Positions 34,921 through 43,993 are shown, counted from the first letter of the stretch. The stretch: DNA of 64,000 bases from Planctomycetota bacterium (GCA_021791715.1 JAJYWB010000023.1:1-64000); one strand, 5' to 3'. The notes: generated by a model not told the origin, from the letters alone. Program-made: numbers and translations.

Positions 34921-34994
34921 AATAGTCGTTCGCCCTCTCGATCTTTTGAGTCGCAGGTCATGATTCGCGACCATCTCCGCTCGGATGCTCATTT

Positions 34995-36962
34995 ATGAAA
35001 ACCGTTGAGCCGATTTCCGTTCCCCGAGTCGCTCCGCGGCGGACGATGCCGGTTTTACTGCTTTCTCCCGTTCGCGAGCGCGTATCGTGGCGCAGGCGGT
35101 TGGAAACGTGGGGAGTGAGCGTCGCGATCCACGTTTTGATGCTGATCGTACTCGCTTTGATTTTTTCGGCGAACGGTCGTCGTGTCGGCGAAACGGTCCT
35201 CGAATCGCGGGCGATCGGACAACTTCGCGACGACGTGACGAGTTTGGTTCCCTCGGATCACGCCGGCGATCCGTTCACGCAAACGCGATCAAGGGATGCG
35301 ATTTCGATCGGTAAGGACCCGAATTCGACCGAGGTTCACCTGGGTGAGATTGAGGATCGTCCGATCGCCGCCGATATTCGGATCGAACCACCGAGTTCGC
35401 TCGATCGCATGCCGATCCGAACCGAGATCAATCCTGGATTTTCAGGGGTGCGTGGCATCTTGGGCGGAGGGGACGATTCTTCGGCGGGCGAAGGTCGCGA
35501 CGCCGCGGCCGGGAAGGGATCCGGCGCGGCGCGATCGCGCGGGCGCGGCAAATCGGGAGCGATCGATATCGGCAAAGGGCGCGGAACGGGCTCGGGGGGT
35601 GTGGCGCTGAGCGACGAGATCGCGATCGCCGTCGGTCCCGCGACGCCGTTCAAGGGGCGAGGCGCCGATATGAAGGCGAAGCTCTTGCGGAGCCAAGGCG
35701 GGACGGTTGAATCCGAGAAGGCCGTTGAACTCGGGCTCGATTGGATTGCTCGGCATCAACGACGCGACGGCGGGTGGGGGCTCGATACTTCGCCCGAGTG
35801 CAAAGGAGGCGGATGTCCTGAGCGTCCCGCGGCGGAATCGGATACCGCTGCGACGGGGCTGGCGCTTTTGCCTTTCTTGGCCGCGGGGCACACGCATTTG
35901 GTTAAAGATCGATATACCGCGACGATGCGTAAAGGATTGAGCCGATTGATCAAATATCAAGATTCAACGGGTCAATTATTCACCGGCGGTATGAGCATCT
36001 CGGGGATGTACAGCCACGCGATCGCGACGATCACTTTGTGCGAGGCTTATGGATTGACGGGAGATCCTCAGCTTAAGAAGCCGGCGCAGCGGGGTATCGA
36101 TTTTATCGCGCGGTCGCAGAATCTTGACGACGGGGGCTGGCGTTATTCTCCGGGAATGCCCGGCGACACCTCGGTTTTCGGTTGGCAGATGTTTGCGCTT
36201 CGGAGCGGAGCGCTCGCTCGGCTGGCCGTTCCCAAAACGACGATCGCGGGAGCGCGCAAGTATCTCGATTTCGCCGCGGCGGACGATATGGGCGTGACGT
36301 ACGCGTATCGTCCGGGACGCTCCGCCGACCCTGTGATGACCGCCGAGGCGCTTTTGGGCAGGCAGTATTTCGGCTGGAGCCGCGACAATCCTTCGCTCGT
36401 CAAAGGAGCGTCGCTCGTCGTCGCGCACCTGCGCGAATCACAAGATCGCAACATGTATTATTGGTATTATGCGACACAAATGTTGCACAATATGGGAGGT
36501 GAAGATTGGAACCAGTGGAATACGTTTATCCGCGATACGCTCGTCAACACGCAGATCACGGGGCGGGGATGCGACCGGGGGAGTTGGGATCCGATGTTTC
36601 CGACGCCCGATCGTTGGGGACGGCGCATCGGCCGGATGTACGTGACCTCGCTTTCGCTACTAACGCTTGAAGTTTATTATCGATATTTGCCGCTGTATGA
36701 AAATCCCGGGGGCGTCGCCGATCCCTCCGCCGAATCCGAGCCGCTTAAGCCCGAAGGCGCTGCGGCGGGAGGGATGAACCCCGACGACGCGAAGGGGGCT
36801 CGGCCGCGGGCGAATAACGATCGCGTTCTCGGCGATCGTCCCGCGGGCAGGAATCGCGTCGCGGTCAATAAGTTTTCGGGAACGACGCGAGACCCCGCCG
36901 ATCAAGATCCCGCCGACGCCCCGCCCCAGGGAGGAGCGACGACGACGAAAAAGGCGAAGTGA
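34995..36962 (+). CDS. Prenyltransferase/squalene-oxidase repeat protein with N-terminal membrane anchor
   Basis: 655 aa. One membrane helix (about 42-62), a long Gly/Arg/Ser-rich linker (about 130-215) and an alpha/alpha-barrel of squalene-cyclase-like repeats from about 235 to 560 (GLDWIARHQRRDGGWG, GIDFIARSQNLDDGGWRYSP, SSVFGW-like and MYYWYYATQML). The C-terminal about 95 residues are Pro/Ala/Gly-rich and disordered. The DxDD cyclase motif is not seen, so cyclase activity is doubtful; such proteins are common in planctomycetes with no known role. The last codons and stop form unit 1 of the 73-bp tandem array. Confidence 0.86.
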   Translation: MKTVEPISVPRVAPRRTMPVLLLSPVRERVSWRRRLETWGVSVAIHVLMLIVLALIFSANGRRVGETVLESRAIGQLRDDVTSLVPSDHAGDPFTQTRSRDAISIGKDPNSTEVHLGEIEDRPIAADIRIEPPSSLDRMPIRTEINPGFSGVRGILGGGDDSSAGEGRDAAAGKGSGAARSRGRGKSGAIDIGKGRGTGSGGVALSDEIAIAVGPATPFKGRGADMKAKLLRSQGGTVESEKAVELGLDWIARHQRRDGGWGLDTSPECKGGGCPERPAAESDTAATGLALLPFLAAGHTHLVKDRYTATMRKGLSRLIKYQDSTGQLFTGGMSISGMYSHAIATITLCEAYGLTGDPQLKKPAQRGIDFIARSQNLDDGGWRYSPGMPGDTSVFGWQMFALRSGALARLAVPKTTIAGARKYLDFAAADDMGVTYAYRPGRSADPVMTAEALLGRQYFGWSRDNPSLVKGASLVVAHLRESQDRNMYYWYYATQMLHNMGGEDWNQWNTFIRDTLVNTQITGRGCDRGSWDPMFPTPDRWGRRIGRMYVTSLSLLTLEVYYRYLPLYENPGGVADPSAESEPLKPEGAAAGGMNPDDAKGARPRANNDRVLGDRPAGRNRVAVNKFSGTTRDPADQDPADAPPQGGATTTKKAK

Positions 36963-37192
36963 TTCACATCTTGATCAAGATCCCGCCGACGCCCCGCCCC
37001 AGGGAGGAGCGGCGACGACGAAAAAGGCGAAGTGATTCACATCTTGATCAAGATCCCGCCGGCGCTCCGCCCCAGAGAGGAGCGGCGACGACGAAAAAGG
37101 CGAAGTGATTCACATCTTGATCAAGATCCCGCCGGCGCCCCGCCCCAGGGAGGAGCGGCGATGACGAAAAAGGCGAAGTGATTTATATCTGA
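36901..37192 (+). repeat. 73-bp tandem repeat, four copies, first copy inside the gene end
   Basis: Units start at 36901, 36974, 37047 and 37120, exactly 73 bp apart, differing by only a few bases. Unit 1 contains the last about 20 codons and the stop codon of the squalene-cyclase-like gene; because 73 is not a multiple of three and every unit keeps the TGA, the array lies downstream of the stop and does not extend the protein. The unit junctions create the perfect palindrome ATCTTGATCAAGAT. Each unit also has a GGAGGAG word. It appears to have arisen by slippage or unequal crossing-over. Confidence 0.95.
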
Positions 37193-37229
37193 GTTTATGT
37201 TATTTAGTATGGCTCAAAGTGTTCGCCGA

Positions 37230-37270
37230 AAATAAAAGAAGCGAAGCCCGCTCGCACGAGGCTTCGCTTA
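37230..37270 (-). terminator. Intrinsic terminator of the lipoprotein gene
   Basis: AAGCGAAGCC (37240-37249) and GGCTTCGCTT (37261-37270) form a perfect 10-bp stem; read on the minus strand it is followed by CTTTTATTTT. Confidence 0.8.
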
Positions 37271-37300
37271 ATATCGGTTCGGTCGCGATCGACGGATCGA

Positions 37301-38014
37301 TCAGAACTTGTTCCCCTGGATGTCTTCGCCCATCGGTCGATTGACGAACAGATAAGCGACTTCCGTGGCGACGAGTTCGATATATCCCTTCAGGAATTTC
37401 GATCGTCCGTTGGCGGTATCCATCGGGATTGGACCCGTCTTGGGGAACGAAGGCTCGACATAATTATCGAAGACCTCATTCTCCTCTTTGGGTTGATCCT
37501 TCATCGGTTTGCCTTTGTCGTCTTTGGGATGAGCCCATTCGGTGACGACGACATGGATCCTCGAATCTCCGTGCAGCATCTGCGGGCTCGACGGATCGGT
37601 CACCTTGAACGATTCGATCTCAAGAAAGATCACATATTCGGCGTCGAACGTCTCGGCGAGTTCGGAGTGCTTCGTCCACGACGGATGTCCTTCAACCCAT
37701 GTGGATACTTTTGAAATCGGCACAATTTCAATTTTAGGGATTTTTTCTTTGAGGATCGCGGCGAGGCCTTTGGAGACGTCGCGGCCGAGGTTCGGCGTTT
37801 CACCGAGCGACGTCGGTGAGGCGTTGGCGACGATCACGACCTTCTTCCCTTTGAAGCTCGTCCGGCACGGCGGGGGCGTCGACGGATCCTCGCCTTGAAG
37901 GAAGAAGAAAAGGGTGCGCGGGTCGCATCCGGCGATTGAAATAAGACTGAGAGTCGCGAGCGCGATTGAAAGCGCGGTGTAGCGCGCTCGAGACGACGGC
38001 CGAGGGATCTTCAT
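37301..38014 (-). CDS. Hypothetical lipoprotein
   Basis: 237 aa. The signal peptide ends in a lipobox, SIAGC, with the lipidated cysteine at residue 30. The mature part includes KKVVIVANASPT, DVSKGLAAILKEK and EYVIFLEIESF, and ends NRPMGEDIQGNKF. I do not recognise a named family, though similar planctomycete lipoproteins are known to me. GGAGG lies about 7 bases upstream of the ATG. Its 5' end overlaps the 3' end of the DUF2752 frame by 215 bases. A clear intrinsic terminator follows at 37230-37270. Confidence 0.8.
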   Translation of the reverse strand: MKIPRPSSRARYTALSIALATLSLISIAGCDPRTLFFFLQGEDPSTPPPCRTSFKGKKVVIVANASPTSLGETPNLGRDVSKGLAAILKEKIPKIEIVPISKVSTWVEGHPSWTKHSELAETFDAEYVIFLEIESFKVTDPSSPQMLHGDSRIHVVVTEWAHPKDDKGKPMKDQPKEENEVFDNYVEPSFPKTGPIPMDTANGRSKFLKGYIELVATEVAYLFVNRPMGEDIQGNKF

Positions 38015-38504
38015 GACGTCCTCCGAAAATCCGGCGATATGTCCAATTCATCACGCTCAGCGCGGCGACGACCGTGACGACGCCGAGCAAGGGGACGCGA
38101 AGCGTTCGCGTCGGCCAGGATCGGCCGCGAACCGCCGTAACGACGAGCGAGGGAAACATTCCCACGCACGCCAAAGCGAACGCGACTCCCGCGGCGTTGG
38201 CTTCGAGCGAACCTCGAAGATCACCGCGAACGAGCCGACAGATCGCCGTCGTCATCCCGCAGGTCGGGCACGGCTCTCCCGTCAGCCTCAAAAAGGCGCA
38301 CGGGGCTAGGCCGAGTTGAACATGCGTGCCGCGTCCCGATGGATCGGGCGCCAATCGAATCGCGACGACAAAGACGAATCCGATCGCCGCGATCAGACCG
38401 ATCGCGACCAAACGCGTCTTGCGATCGCCGCGAGTCGCTCCGGCGATGAAACCCGATCCCGCTCGCAACCATTTCCGAGCGGTATTCCATCCAAAAAGCG
38501 CCAC
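37800..38504 (-). CDS. DUF2752 membrane protein
   Basis: 234 aa from a GTG start with AAGGA 8 bases upstream. Membrane helices lie at about 32-52, 105-125 and 135-155. The family signature CAFLRLTGEPCPTCGMTTA is at about 69-87. Function unknown. The recognisable domain ends near residue 165; the remaining about 70 residues are Arg/Ser-rich and are read in a different frame from the overlapping lipoprotein gene, so the extension is probably an accident of a missing stop codon or the result of a frameshift. Confidence 0.78.
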   Translation of the reverse strand: MALFGWNTARKWLRAGSGFIAGATRGDRKTRLVAIGLIAAIGFVFVVAIRLAPDPSGRGTHVQLGLAPCAFLRLTGEPCPTCGMTTAICRLVRGDLRGSLEANAAGVAFALACVGMFPSLVVTAVRGRSWPTRTLRVPLLGVVTVVAALSVMNWTYRRIFGGRHEDPSAVVSSALHRAFNRARDSQSYFNRRMRPAHPFLLPSRRGSVDAPAVPDELQREEGRDRRQRLTDVAR

Positions 38505-38540
38505 GAAACCGTTCCTTGCGAGACGACGCGAGAAGCGCCG

Positions 38541-38627
38541 TCACGACGTGCGATGAACTAGATACCCCAATCCCAAAAACACGACAAGGCCGATTCGCCG
38601 ATTTTTCCTGGTGAAAACGATCGCCAT
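38541..38627 (-). CDS. Possible 28-aa membrane peptide
   Basis: Short ORF reading MAIVFTRKNRRIGLVVFLGL and ending YLVHRTS, with a basic N-terminus and one hydrophobic segment (about 12-23). GGAGAG lies about 9 bases upstream, and the gene ends 37 bp before the DUF2752 start on the same strand. It is too short to classify; called mainly on context and topology. Confidence 0.35.
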   Translation of the reverse strand: MAIVFTRKNRRIGLVVFLGLGYLVHRTS

Positions 38628-38983
38628 CGGCCGACTCTCCGTCGCCGACGCTTTGGGATCTCTGACGCCGAATGAAAAGCCTCGAATTCATCTTAAAACC
38701 TCCATCCGATCTCGTCGAGCGGTCCGAAACGCTTCCGTAAGGTCAATTTAATCAATTGATAAATATATATCATAAATTTACTTACTTATTCAAATTTTTG
38801 ATCTTCGGCGCGTCGCGGCTCGGCGCTCTTCGGTTTTCGGCGTCCGCCGAGCGGTCGGTTCTTTCGCGAATCGAGCGGGGGGAGTAAAGTCGAAGGCGGG
38901 TCGCCGAGCGGGCTCGCCGCGAACTTTCGCGTGCCGAGGATCGGCGAAAGACTTCTTATCCTTAACGGTTTGAGGGCGTCGAG
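38628..38983. other. Divergent intergenic region with an AT-rich centre
   Basis: About 350 bp between the divergent DUF2752 cluster and the Hyi-like operon. A strongly AT-rich, easily melted stretch lies at 38745-38800 and probably contains promoters for both directions, but no clean -35/-10 pair could be fixed. No gene is seen. Confidence 0.45.
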
Positions 38984-39934
38984 ATGAACGAGGAACAACG
39001 CGCGCCGGGGCGATCGTCGTCGACCGATCGGCGAACGTGGATGAAAACGGCGGGGGCGGCCGCGGTCGGGCTCGCGGCGCTTCATGAAACGGGCGTCGAT
39101 CTCGGCGACGCGCGAGCCGCGGCGGCGTCCGGCACAGTGATCAAGAACGGCCGAATCAAGCAATCGCTCGTTCATTGGTGTTTCGAAAAATACTGGAACG
39201 TCGAAGAGATGATCCAGGTCGCCAAAAAGCTCGGCTGCGAAAGCATCGAGTTGATCCCTCCCAAATATTTCCCGCTTCTCAAACAACACGGGCTCAAGTG
39301 CGCGATCGGCACGATCGACATGGCGCCCGATCCGCCGTTCGTCAAAGGGTTCAATAACCCCAAATATCATGATCAAGTTTTTAAGGCGACGCGCGATTCG
39401 ATCGACGCGTGTTCCCAATTCGGCTTTCCCAGCGTCATCTGCTTCACGGGGATGAGCGAGGGGATTCCAGCCGAAGTCGGCGCGGCGAACTGCGTCGAAG
39501 CGTACAAGAAGATCGTCGGCCACGCCGAGAAGAAGAACGTCGTGTTGTGCCTCGAGATGCTCAACACCCGCGATCGATCGCACCCGATGAAGGGACATCC
39601 GGGATATCAGGGCGATCACATCGATTATTGTGTCGATATTATCAAACGCGTCGGTTCGCCGCATCTGAAGCTGTTGTTCGATATTTATCACGCGCAGATC
39701 ATGGACGGCGACATCATCCGCAGGCTCCGCGAACATCGCGAGGTGATCGGCCACGTTCACACCGCGGGGAATCCGGGGCGGGGCGAACTCGACGACAAAC
39801 AAGAGATCGCTTACAAGCCGATCATGGAGGCGCTGATCGAAATCGGCTACAAGGGATATGTGGGACAAGAGTTCATCCCCACCCGCGATCCTCTCGCCGG
39901 GCTCGAACAGGCGGTCGCGCTTTGCGACGTTTAA
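38984..39934 (+). CDS. Tat-signal hydroxypyruvate isomerase-like TIM-barrel protein
   Basis: 316 aa. The N-terminus has STDRRTWMKTAGAAAVGLAAL, a twin-arginine signal, then a TIM barrel with Hyi-like motifs: LCLEMLNTR, LLFDIYHAQIMDGD, GHVHTAGNPGRGELDDKQE and YVGQEF. Relatives interconvert hydroxypyruvate and tartronate semialdehyde or epimerise ketoses; the real substrate is unknown. GAGGG lies 8 bases before the ATG. It is the first of four co-directional genes (to 43641) that look like one sugar or sugar-acid utilisation operon. Confidence 0.88.
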   Translation: MNEEQRAPGRSSSTDRRTWMKTAGAAAVGLAALHETGVDLGDARAAAASGTVIKNGRIKQSLVHWCFEKYWNVEEMIQVAKKLGCESIELIPPKYFPLLKQHGLKCAIGTIDMAPDPPFVKGFNNPKYHDQVFKATRDSIDACSQFGFPSVICFTGMSEGIPAEVGAANCVEAYKKIVGHAEKKNVVLCLEMLNTRDRSHPMKGHPGYQGDHIDYCVDIIKRVGSPHLKLLFDIYHAQIMDGDIIRRLREHREVIGHVHTAGNPGRGELDDKQEIAYKPIMEALIEIGYKGYVGQEFIPTRDPLAGLEQAVALCDV

Positions 39935-40031
39935 CCCGAAGAAATCGGCGTGGCAAGATTTGGACATGAATCGATCGGATCGATTCGCCGCCGCCGCGGC
40001 GAGTTAAGCCGAAGTGAGACGGGAGAACGCG

Positions 40032-41174
40032 ATGGCGATCGATCTTGAACGCGTCGATCTCAAACCGACGCCCGATCCCCCCAAAAACATGAAGAGGGGG
40101 ATCGGGATCGTCGGCGCGGGTTTCATCACCCGCGATTGCCATATCCCCGCGTATCAACAAGCGGGCTTTCACGTTCATGCGATCACTTCTCGAACAATCG
40201 AGCGGGCTCGCGAGGTCGCGACCGCGCGCGGCGTTCGGCGCGTTTATCAATCGATTGAAGAGATGCTCGACGATGAATCGATTGAGATCGTCGACGTCGC
40301 GGTTCCTCCCGGCGAGCAACCCGGCGTGATCGAACGGATTGCGGCGCATCGGCGTCGCGTGCGCGGGATCTTGGCGCAAAAGCCGCTCGCGATGTCGTAT
40401 CGTGAAGCGCGACGGATCGTCGACACGTGCGCTCGCGCCGGGATCGCGCTGCAGGTGAATCAGAACATGCGTTACGATCAATCGATTCGCGCACTTAAAA
40501 CGCTGCTCGATCTCGGGGTTTTGGGCGAGCCGGTGTTGGCGACGATCGAGCTCCGCGCGATCCCTCACTGGATGCCGTGGGCGCGCGACGGTCGATCGCT
40601 GTCGTCGTTTGTGATGAGCATTCATCATATCGACACGTTCCGGTATTGGTTGGGCGATCCGATACGGGTTTTGGCGAGCGCGCGACCCGATCCTCGCACG
40701 CGATTCGATCATCTCGACGGGATCAATTTGTACATTTTTGAATTTATAGATGGATCGAGGGCGTCGGCCTGGGACGACGTTTGGGCGGGCCCGGCGCGCG
40801 AGGGGGCGGGCGCCGATCTTTCGGTTCGGTGGCGTTTCGAGGGGACCCGGGGCGCGGCTTTGGGGACGATCGGCTGGCCCAAATGGCCCGAACACGCGCC
40901 GAGCACGATCGACTTCACCTCGATCGACGACACGTCTCCGGGGGTTTGGCGTCGTCCCCGTTGGAACGAGGCCTGGTTTCCCGAGGCGTTCGCCGGAACG
41001 ATGGGAGGGCTGCTCCACGCGATCGAGAACGAAACCGAGCCCGATATCTCGGGCGCCGACAACCTCGGGACGATCGCCGCGTGCGAGGCCGTGCTCGAGG
41101 CGGCGCAATCGCATCGCGTAATCGATATGCCTGAATTCCGTGAATATCTTAATGGTGAGAGTAATCGCATATGA
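40032..41174 (+). CDS. Gfo/Idh/MocA family oxidoreductase (cytoplasmic)
   Basis: 380-aa NAD(P)-dependent dehydrogenase without a signal peptide. Rossmann motif GIVGAGFITRDCHIPAY at about 23-39; the family's EKP motif is AQKP here (Gln for Glu, Lys kept); barrel-half motif SIHHIDTFRYWLG. ATG 40032 is chosen over GTG 40014 because GGGAG lies just upstream. Its stop overlaps the next start (ATGA at 41171-41174), so the downstream isomerase is translationally coupled; together they may oxidise and isomerise the same sugar. Confidence 0.9.
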   Translation: MAIDLERVDLKPTPDPPKNMKRGIGIVGAGFITRDCHIPAYQQAGFHVHAITSRTIERAREVATARGVRRVYQSIEEMLDDESIEIVDVAVPPGEQPGVIERIAAHRRRVRGILAQKPLAMSYREARRIVDTCARAGIALQVNQNMRYDQSIRALKTLLDLGVLGEPVLATIELRAIPHWMPWARDGRSLSSFVMSIHHIDTFRYWLGDPIRVLASARPDPRTRFDHLDGINLYIFEFIDGSRASAWDDVWAGPAREGAGADLSVRWRFEGTRGAALGTIGWPKWPEHAPSTIDFTSIDDTSPGVWRRPRWNEAWFPEAFAGTMGGLLHAIENETEPDISGADNLGTIAACEAVLEAAQSHRVIDMPEFREYLNGESNRI

Positions 41175-41995
41175 AACTCGGCTTGATCAATTCGGCGTGG
41201 GCTCAAACGGGGGGCGAGACGGCGCGCGGGATCGAGCTCACGCGTTCGATCGGCTTCGATTCGATCGATATCTTCGCCGATCCGCTCGATATCGACGTTC
41301 GCGAACGCAAGTTGATTCGCGACGAATGCCGCCGCGCCGGATTGCCGATCGTAAGCGTGGCGTGTGTGGCGCTCGGGCTCGTCGATTTCAATCCCAGCGT
41401 CCGTCGTTTTCATGTCGATCGCGTTCGCGCGTATCTCGAAATGGCGTATGAATTCGAGGCGCGGAACGTGCTGCTCGTTCTCGGCGAATACATCTGGCGC
41501 AAAGAGGTGATTCCGCCGAGCGATCAATGGAATTGGGGAGTCGAGGAGGTTCGCGCGCTCGGCTATTACGCCGAAACGCTCGGCCTCGAAATCGCTCTCG
41601 AACTCGAACCGTTCGAGCTCTCGCTCCTCAATAATATCGATCGTATGAAAAAATTCCTTGACGACGTCGATCTGAAGTCGGTGAAGGCGAATCTCGACGT
41701 CTCGCATCTGGCGCTCGCAGGAGAATCCGCCGAGGCGATCGATCGACTTCACGGTAAAGTCGCCCATGTGCATATTTCAGATTGCGACGGTAAAGTTCAC
41801 GGCGATTTGCCGCCGGGACGCGGAGTCGTCGACTTTTCCGGATATCTTAGCGCGATTAAACGGCTCGATATCCCCGACGCGGCGATTTCGGTCGAACTCG
41901 AATATTCGCCCGAGCCCGATCGGATCGTCGAATGGGTGACCGAGGCGTATCAATCGACCGCTCGCCTGATGCGCGACGCGGGGTTGCGGGGATGA
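41171..41995 (+). CDS. Sugar phosphate isomerase/epimerase (TIM barrel)
   Basis: 274-aa cytoplasmic AP-endonuclease-2-superfamily protein. Metal-binding patterns include EIALELEPFEL, KANLDVSHLALAGE, VAHVHISDCDGK, HGDLPPGRGVVDF and SVELEYSPEPD, the order seen in ketose 3-epimerase-like enzymes. The substrate is not known. The gene overlaps both neighbours by the ATGA arrangement (41171-41174 and 41992-41995), which implies coordinated translation of oxidoreductase, isomerase and permease. Confidence 0.9.
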   Translation: MKLGLINSAWAQTGGETARGIELTRSIGFDSIDIFADPLDIDVRERKLIRDECRRAGLPIVSVACVALGLVDFNPSVRRFHVDRVRAYLEMAYEFEARNVLLVLGEYIWRKEVIPPSDQWNWGVEEVRALGYYAETLGLEIALELEPFELSLLNNIDRMKKFLDDVDLKSVKANLDVSHLALAGESAEAIDRLHGKVAHVHISDCDGKVHGDLPPGRGVVDFSGYLSAIKRLDIPDAAISVELEYSPEPDRIVEWVTEAYQSTARLMRDAGLRG

Positions 41996-43641
41996 ACCGC
42001 GACTCCGCGATCAAATTCGGCGCTTCGATCGCGGTCGTCGTCGCATTATTCGTGATCTTATACTGGCCTGCGATCGCGTCGATCCGTTGGTCGTTCATCG
42101 CTCCTCACGCCGCGATCGATCCCGATTCGGCGCCCGTTCCGGGAATGAGCCGGCAAGCGTGGACTAGGCCGATCGGATTGGGTCGAACGACGATCGAACT
42201 CGTCGGTCTCGTCGAGCTGATCGCCGTTCCGATCGGCGTCGCGCTCGCGTTCGCGCTTTACCGAACCGATGCGTTCGGAACTCGTTATTTGATCGCGCTA
42301 TTGATTTTAGACGCTTTTATTCCGACTCCGCTCCACGCGACGGCTTGGCTGGGCGCGTTCGGCAACGTCGGGCGGGCGCAGGCGATCGGTTCAAGGCCGA
42401 TCCTTACCGGGCTTTGGGGCGCCGCGATCGTTCACGCGACCGCGGCGATTCCGTGGATCGTCGTGATCGCGGGGCTCGGATTTCGCTCGGTCGAGCGCGA
42501 ACTCGAAGAACTCGCGCTGCTCGACCGTCCCGGTCTTTCGGTCGCCTTCGCCGTCACTCTCCGTCGCGCAGCCTCCGCGCTCGCCGCGGCGGCGCTCGCG
42601 GTCGCTGTGCTCGTCGCGGGGGATATGACCGTAACCGATCTCCTTTCGATCCGCACCTATGCCGAGGAATCGTATCTTCAATTTCAAATGGGAGACGACG
42701 CCGCCGCGGCCTCGGTTTCGCTTCCTCCTTTTTTATGTTTAGGAATTTTGATCTTTTTGGGCGGTCGGCGCGTACTCGCCGCCGAACCCGAACGATTACC
42801 CTCGGTCGATCGATCGGCTCGCACGTGGCGGCTCGGCGCTTGGCGCTTCCCGGTCGGACTGATCGCGGCGTTCGTCGTTTTGTTTTTGACCGCGGTTCCG
42901 ATCGGAACGCTCGTTTGGCGCGCCGGGAGGGTCGGCGGAAACGCCGCCGCGGGAATCGCCCCTCATTGGTCGGTTGAAGGATTCGTTCAAACAATCAAAG
43001 ACTCGAACGGAGATATGATCGATCCTTTGAAGACGAGCGTCGTTCTTTGCGGTTCGGGCGCCGCGATCGCGGTCGTCGTCGCGTGGGCGATCGCGTGGGG
43101 AAGCCGATCGTCGCGGTTTTGGCGGATCGGCGCCGCGGTTTCGCTCGCGCTCGCGTTCGCCGCGCCGGGGCCGGTCGCGGGATCGGCGATCGTCGTCGCT
43201 TATCGCGATATTGCATTGATATATGATAATCCTGTAATTATGATTCTGGCGTACGCGGCGCGGTCGTTTCCCTACGCGTTCCTCACGCTTTGGCCCGCGG
43301 TTCGCGGGCTTCCCGAGGCGTATTTCGACGTCGCCCGAGTGAGCGGATTGGGATCCGTCGAGAGCGTGTGGCGGATCGCAATACCCTTGACGCGGGGATC
43401 GATCGCCCTCGCGTGGTGTGTCGCGTTCATCGTTTCGCTCGGCGAGCTCCCCGCTTCGCACCTCGTTGAGGTTCCCGGTTATACGACGCTCGCCAAACGC
43501 ATCTGGGAATTGCTCCACACCGGGGTCGAAAGCCGCCTCGCGGGCTCGGCTCTCGTCTATCTCGCGTTCCTCGCGTTTTGCGGAACGATTTGCCTCTTTA
43601 TTATAAAAAATAAAATAATATATAAAAAATACTATGCGTGA
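41992..43641 (+). CDS. Fused two-module ABC transporter permease (iron/thiamine type)
   Basis: 549 aa with about 12 membrane helices. Two permease modules are fused, each with an EAA-like loop: ERELEELALLDRPG (about 163-176) and YFDVARVSGLGSVESVWRIAIPL (about 444-466). This layout is typical of ferric-iron, thiamine or phosphonate-type importers (FbpB/ThiP), not of sugar importers. No ATPase or binding-protein gene is adjacent, so partners must be elsewhere. The last about 15 codons are very AT-rich and the tail (NKIIYKKYYA) is basic. The start overlaps the isomerase stop. Confidence 0.87.
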   Translation: MNRDSAIKFGASIAVVVALFVILYWPAIASIRWSFIAPHAAIDPDSAPVPGMSRQAWTRPIGLGRTTIELVGLVELIAVPIGVALAFALYRTDAFGTRYLIALLILDAFIPTPLHATAWLGAFGNVGRAQAIGSRPILTGLWGAAIVHATAAIPWIVVIAGLGFRSVERELEELALLDRPGLSVAFAVTLRRAASALAAAALAVAVLVAGDMTVTDLLSIRTYAEESYLQFQMGDDAAAASVSLPPFLCLGILIFLGGRRVLAAEPERLPSVDRSARTWRLGAWRFPVGLIAAFVVLFLTAVPIGTLVWRAGRVGGNAAAGIAPHWSVEGFVQTIKDSNGDMIDPLKTSVVLCGSGAAIAVVVAWAIAWGSRSSRFWRIGAAVSLALAFAAPGPVAGSAIVVAYRDIALIYDNPVIMILAYAARSFPYAFLTLWPAVRGLPEAYFDVARVSGLGSVESVWRIAIPLTRGSIALAWCVAFIVSLGELPASHLVEVPGYTTLAKRIWELLHTGVESRLAGSALVYLAFLAFCGTICLFIIKNKIIYKKYYA

Positions 43642-43715
43642 AACGCCGTTGTATCCGGCCTCCGTGATCGACGAATCGAAAGCAACCTTGTCGATTGTCT
43701 GTCGATCATTTGAGA

Positions 43716-43982
43716 GCCGATTGAGACGCTATCCGGAAAGTAACCCGGATATTTGAAGGGATTGGACGGCGAACGACAAAACGGGAGGGCGAACCTCCTG
43801 GTGAGCCGCATTATGATGTTTACGATTATTGACCAAAAAGCGACCTTTTTGCCGGAGATTTCGATAAGAGGCTCACCGGGAGGTTCGCCCATCCAAAAAG
43901 AATAAATCGATATCTAGATGTGTTGTCCTTATTTTTAAATCGGCGCCAGAACCTGTAAAATCGAACCGAATTCAGCAGGTCG
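43716..43982 (+). repeat. Composite repeat copy with intact hairpin core (43783-43894)
   Basis: Left module GCTATCCGGAAAGTAA (43722-43737), hairpin core 43783-43894 with both arms, and right module with GATATCTAGAT and a GTAAAAT word. The same three-part order is seen in the 1-790 array. Confidence 0.8.
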
Positions 43983-43993
43983 AAGCCGAAATT

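Noticed and set aside
38786-41773. Long minus-strand frames (393, 413 and 354 residues) opposite the Hyi-like operon
   Set aside because: They overlap each other and lie antisense to three recognised genes; composition is that of reversed coding DNA.
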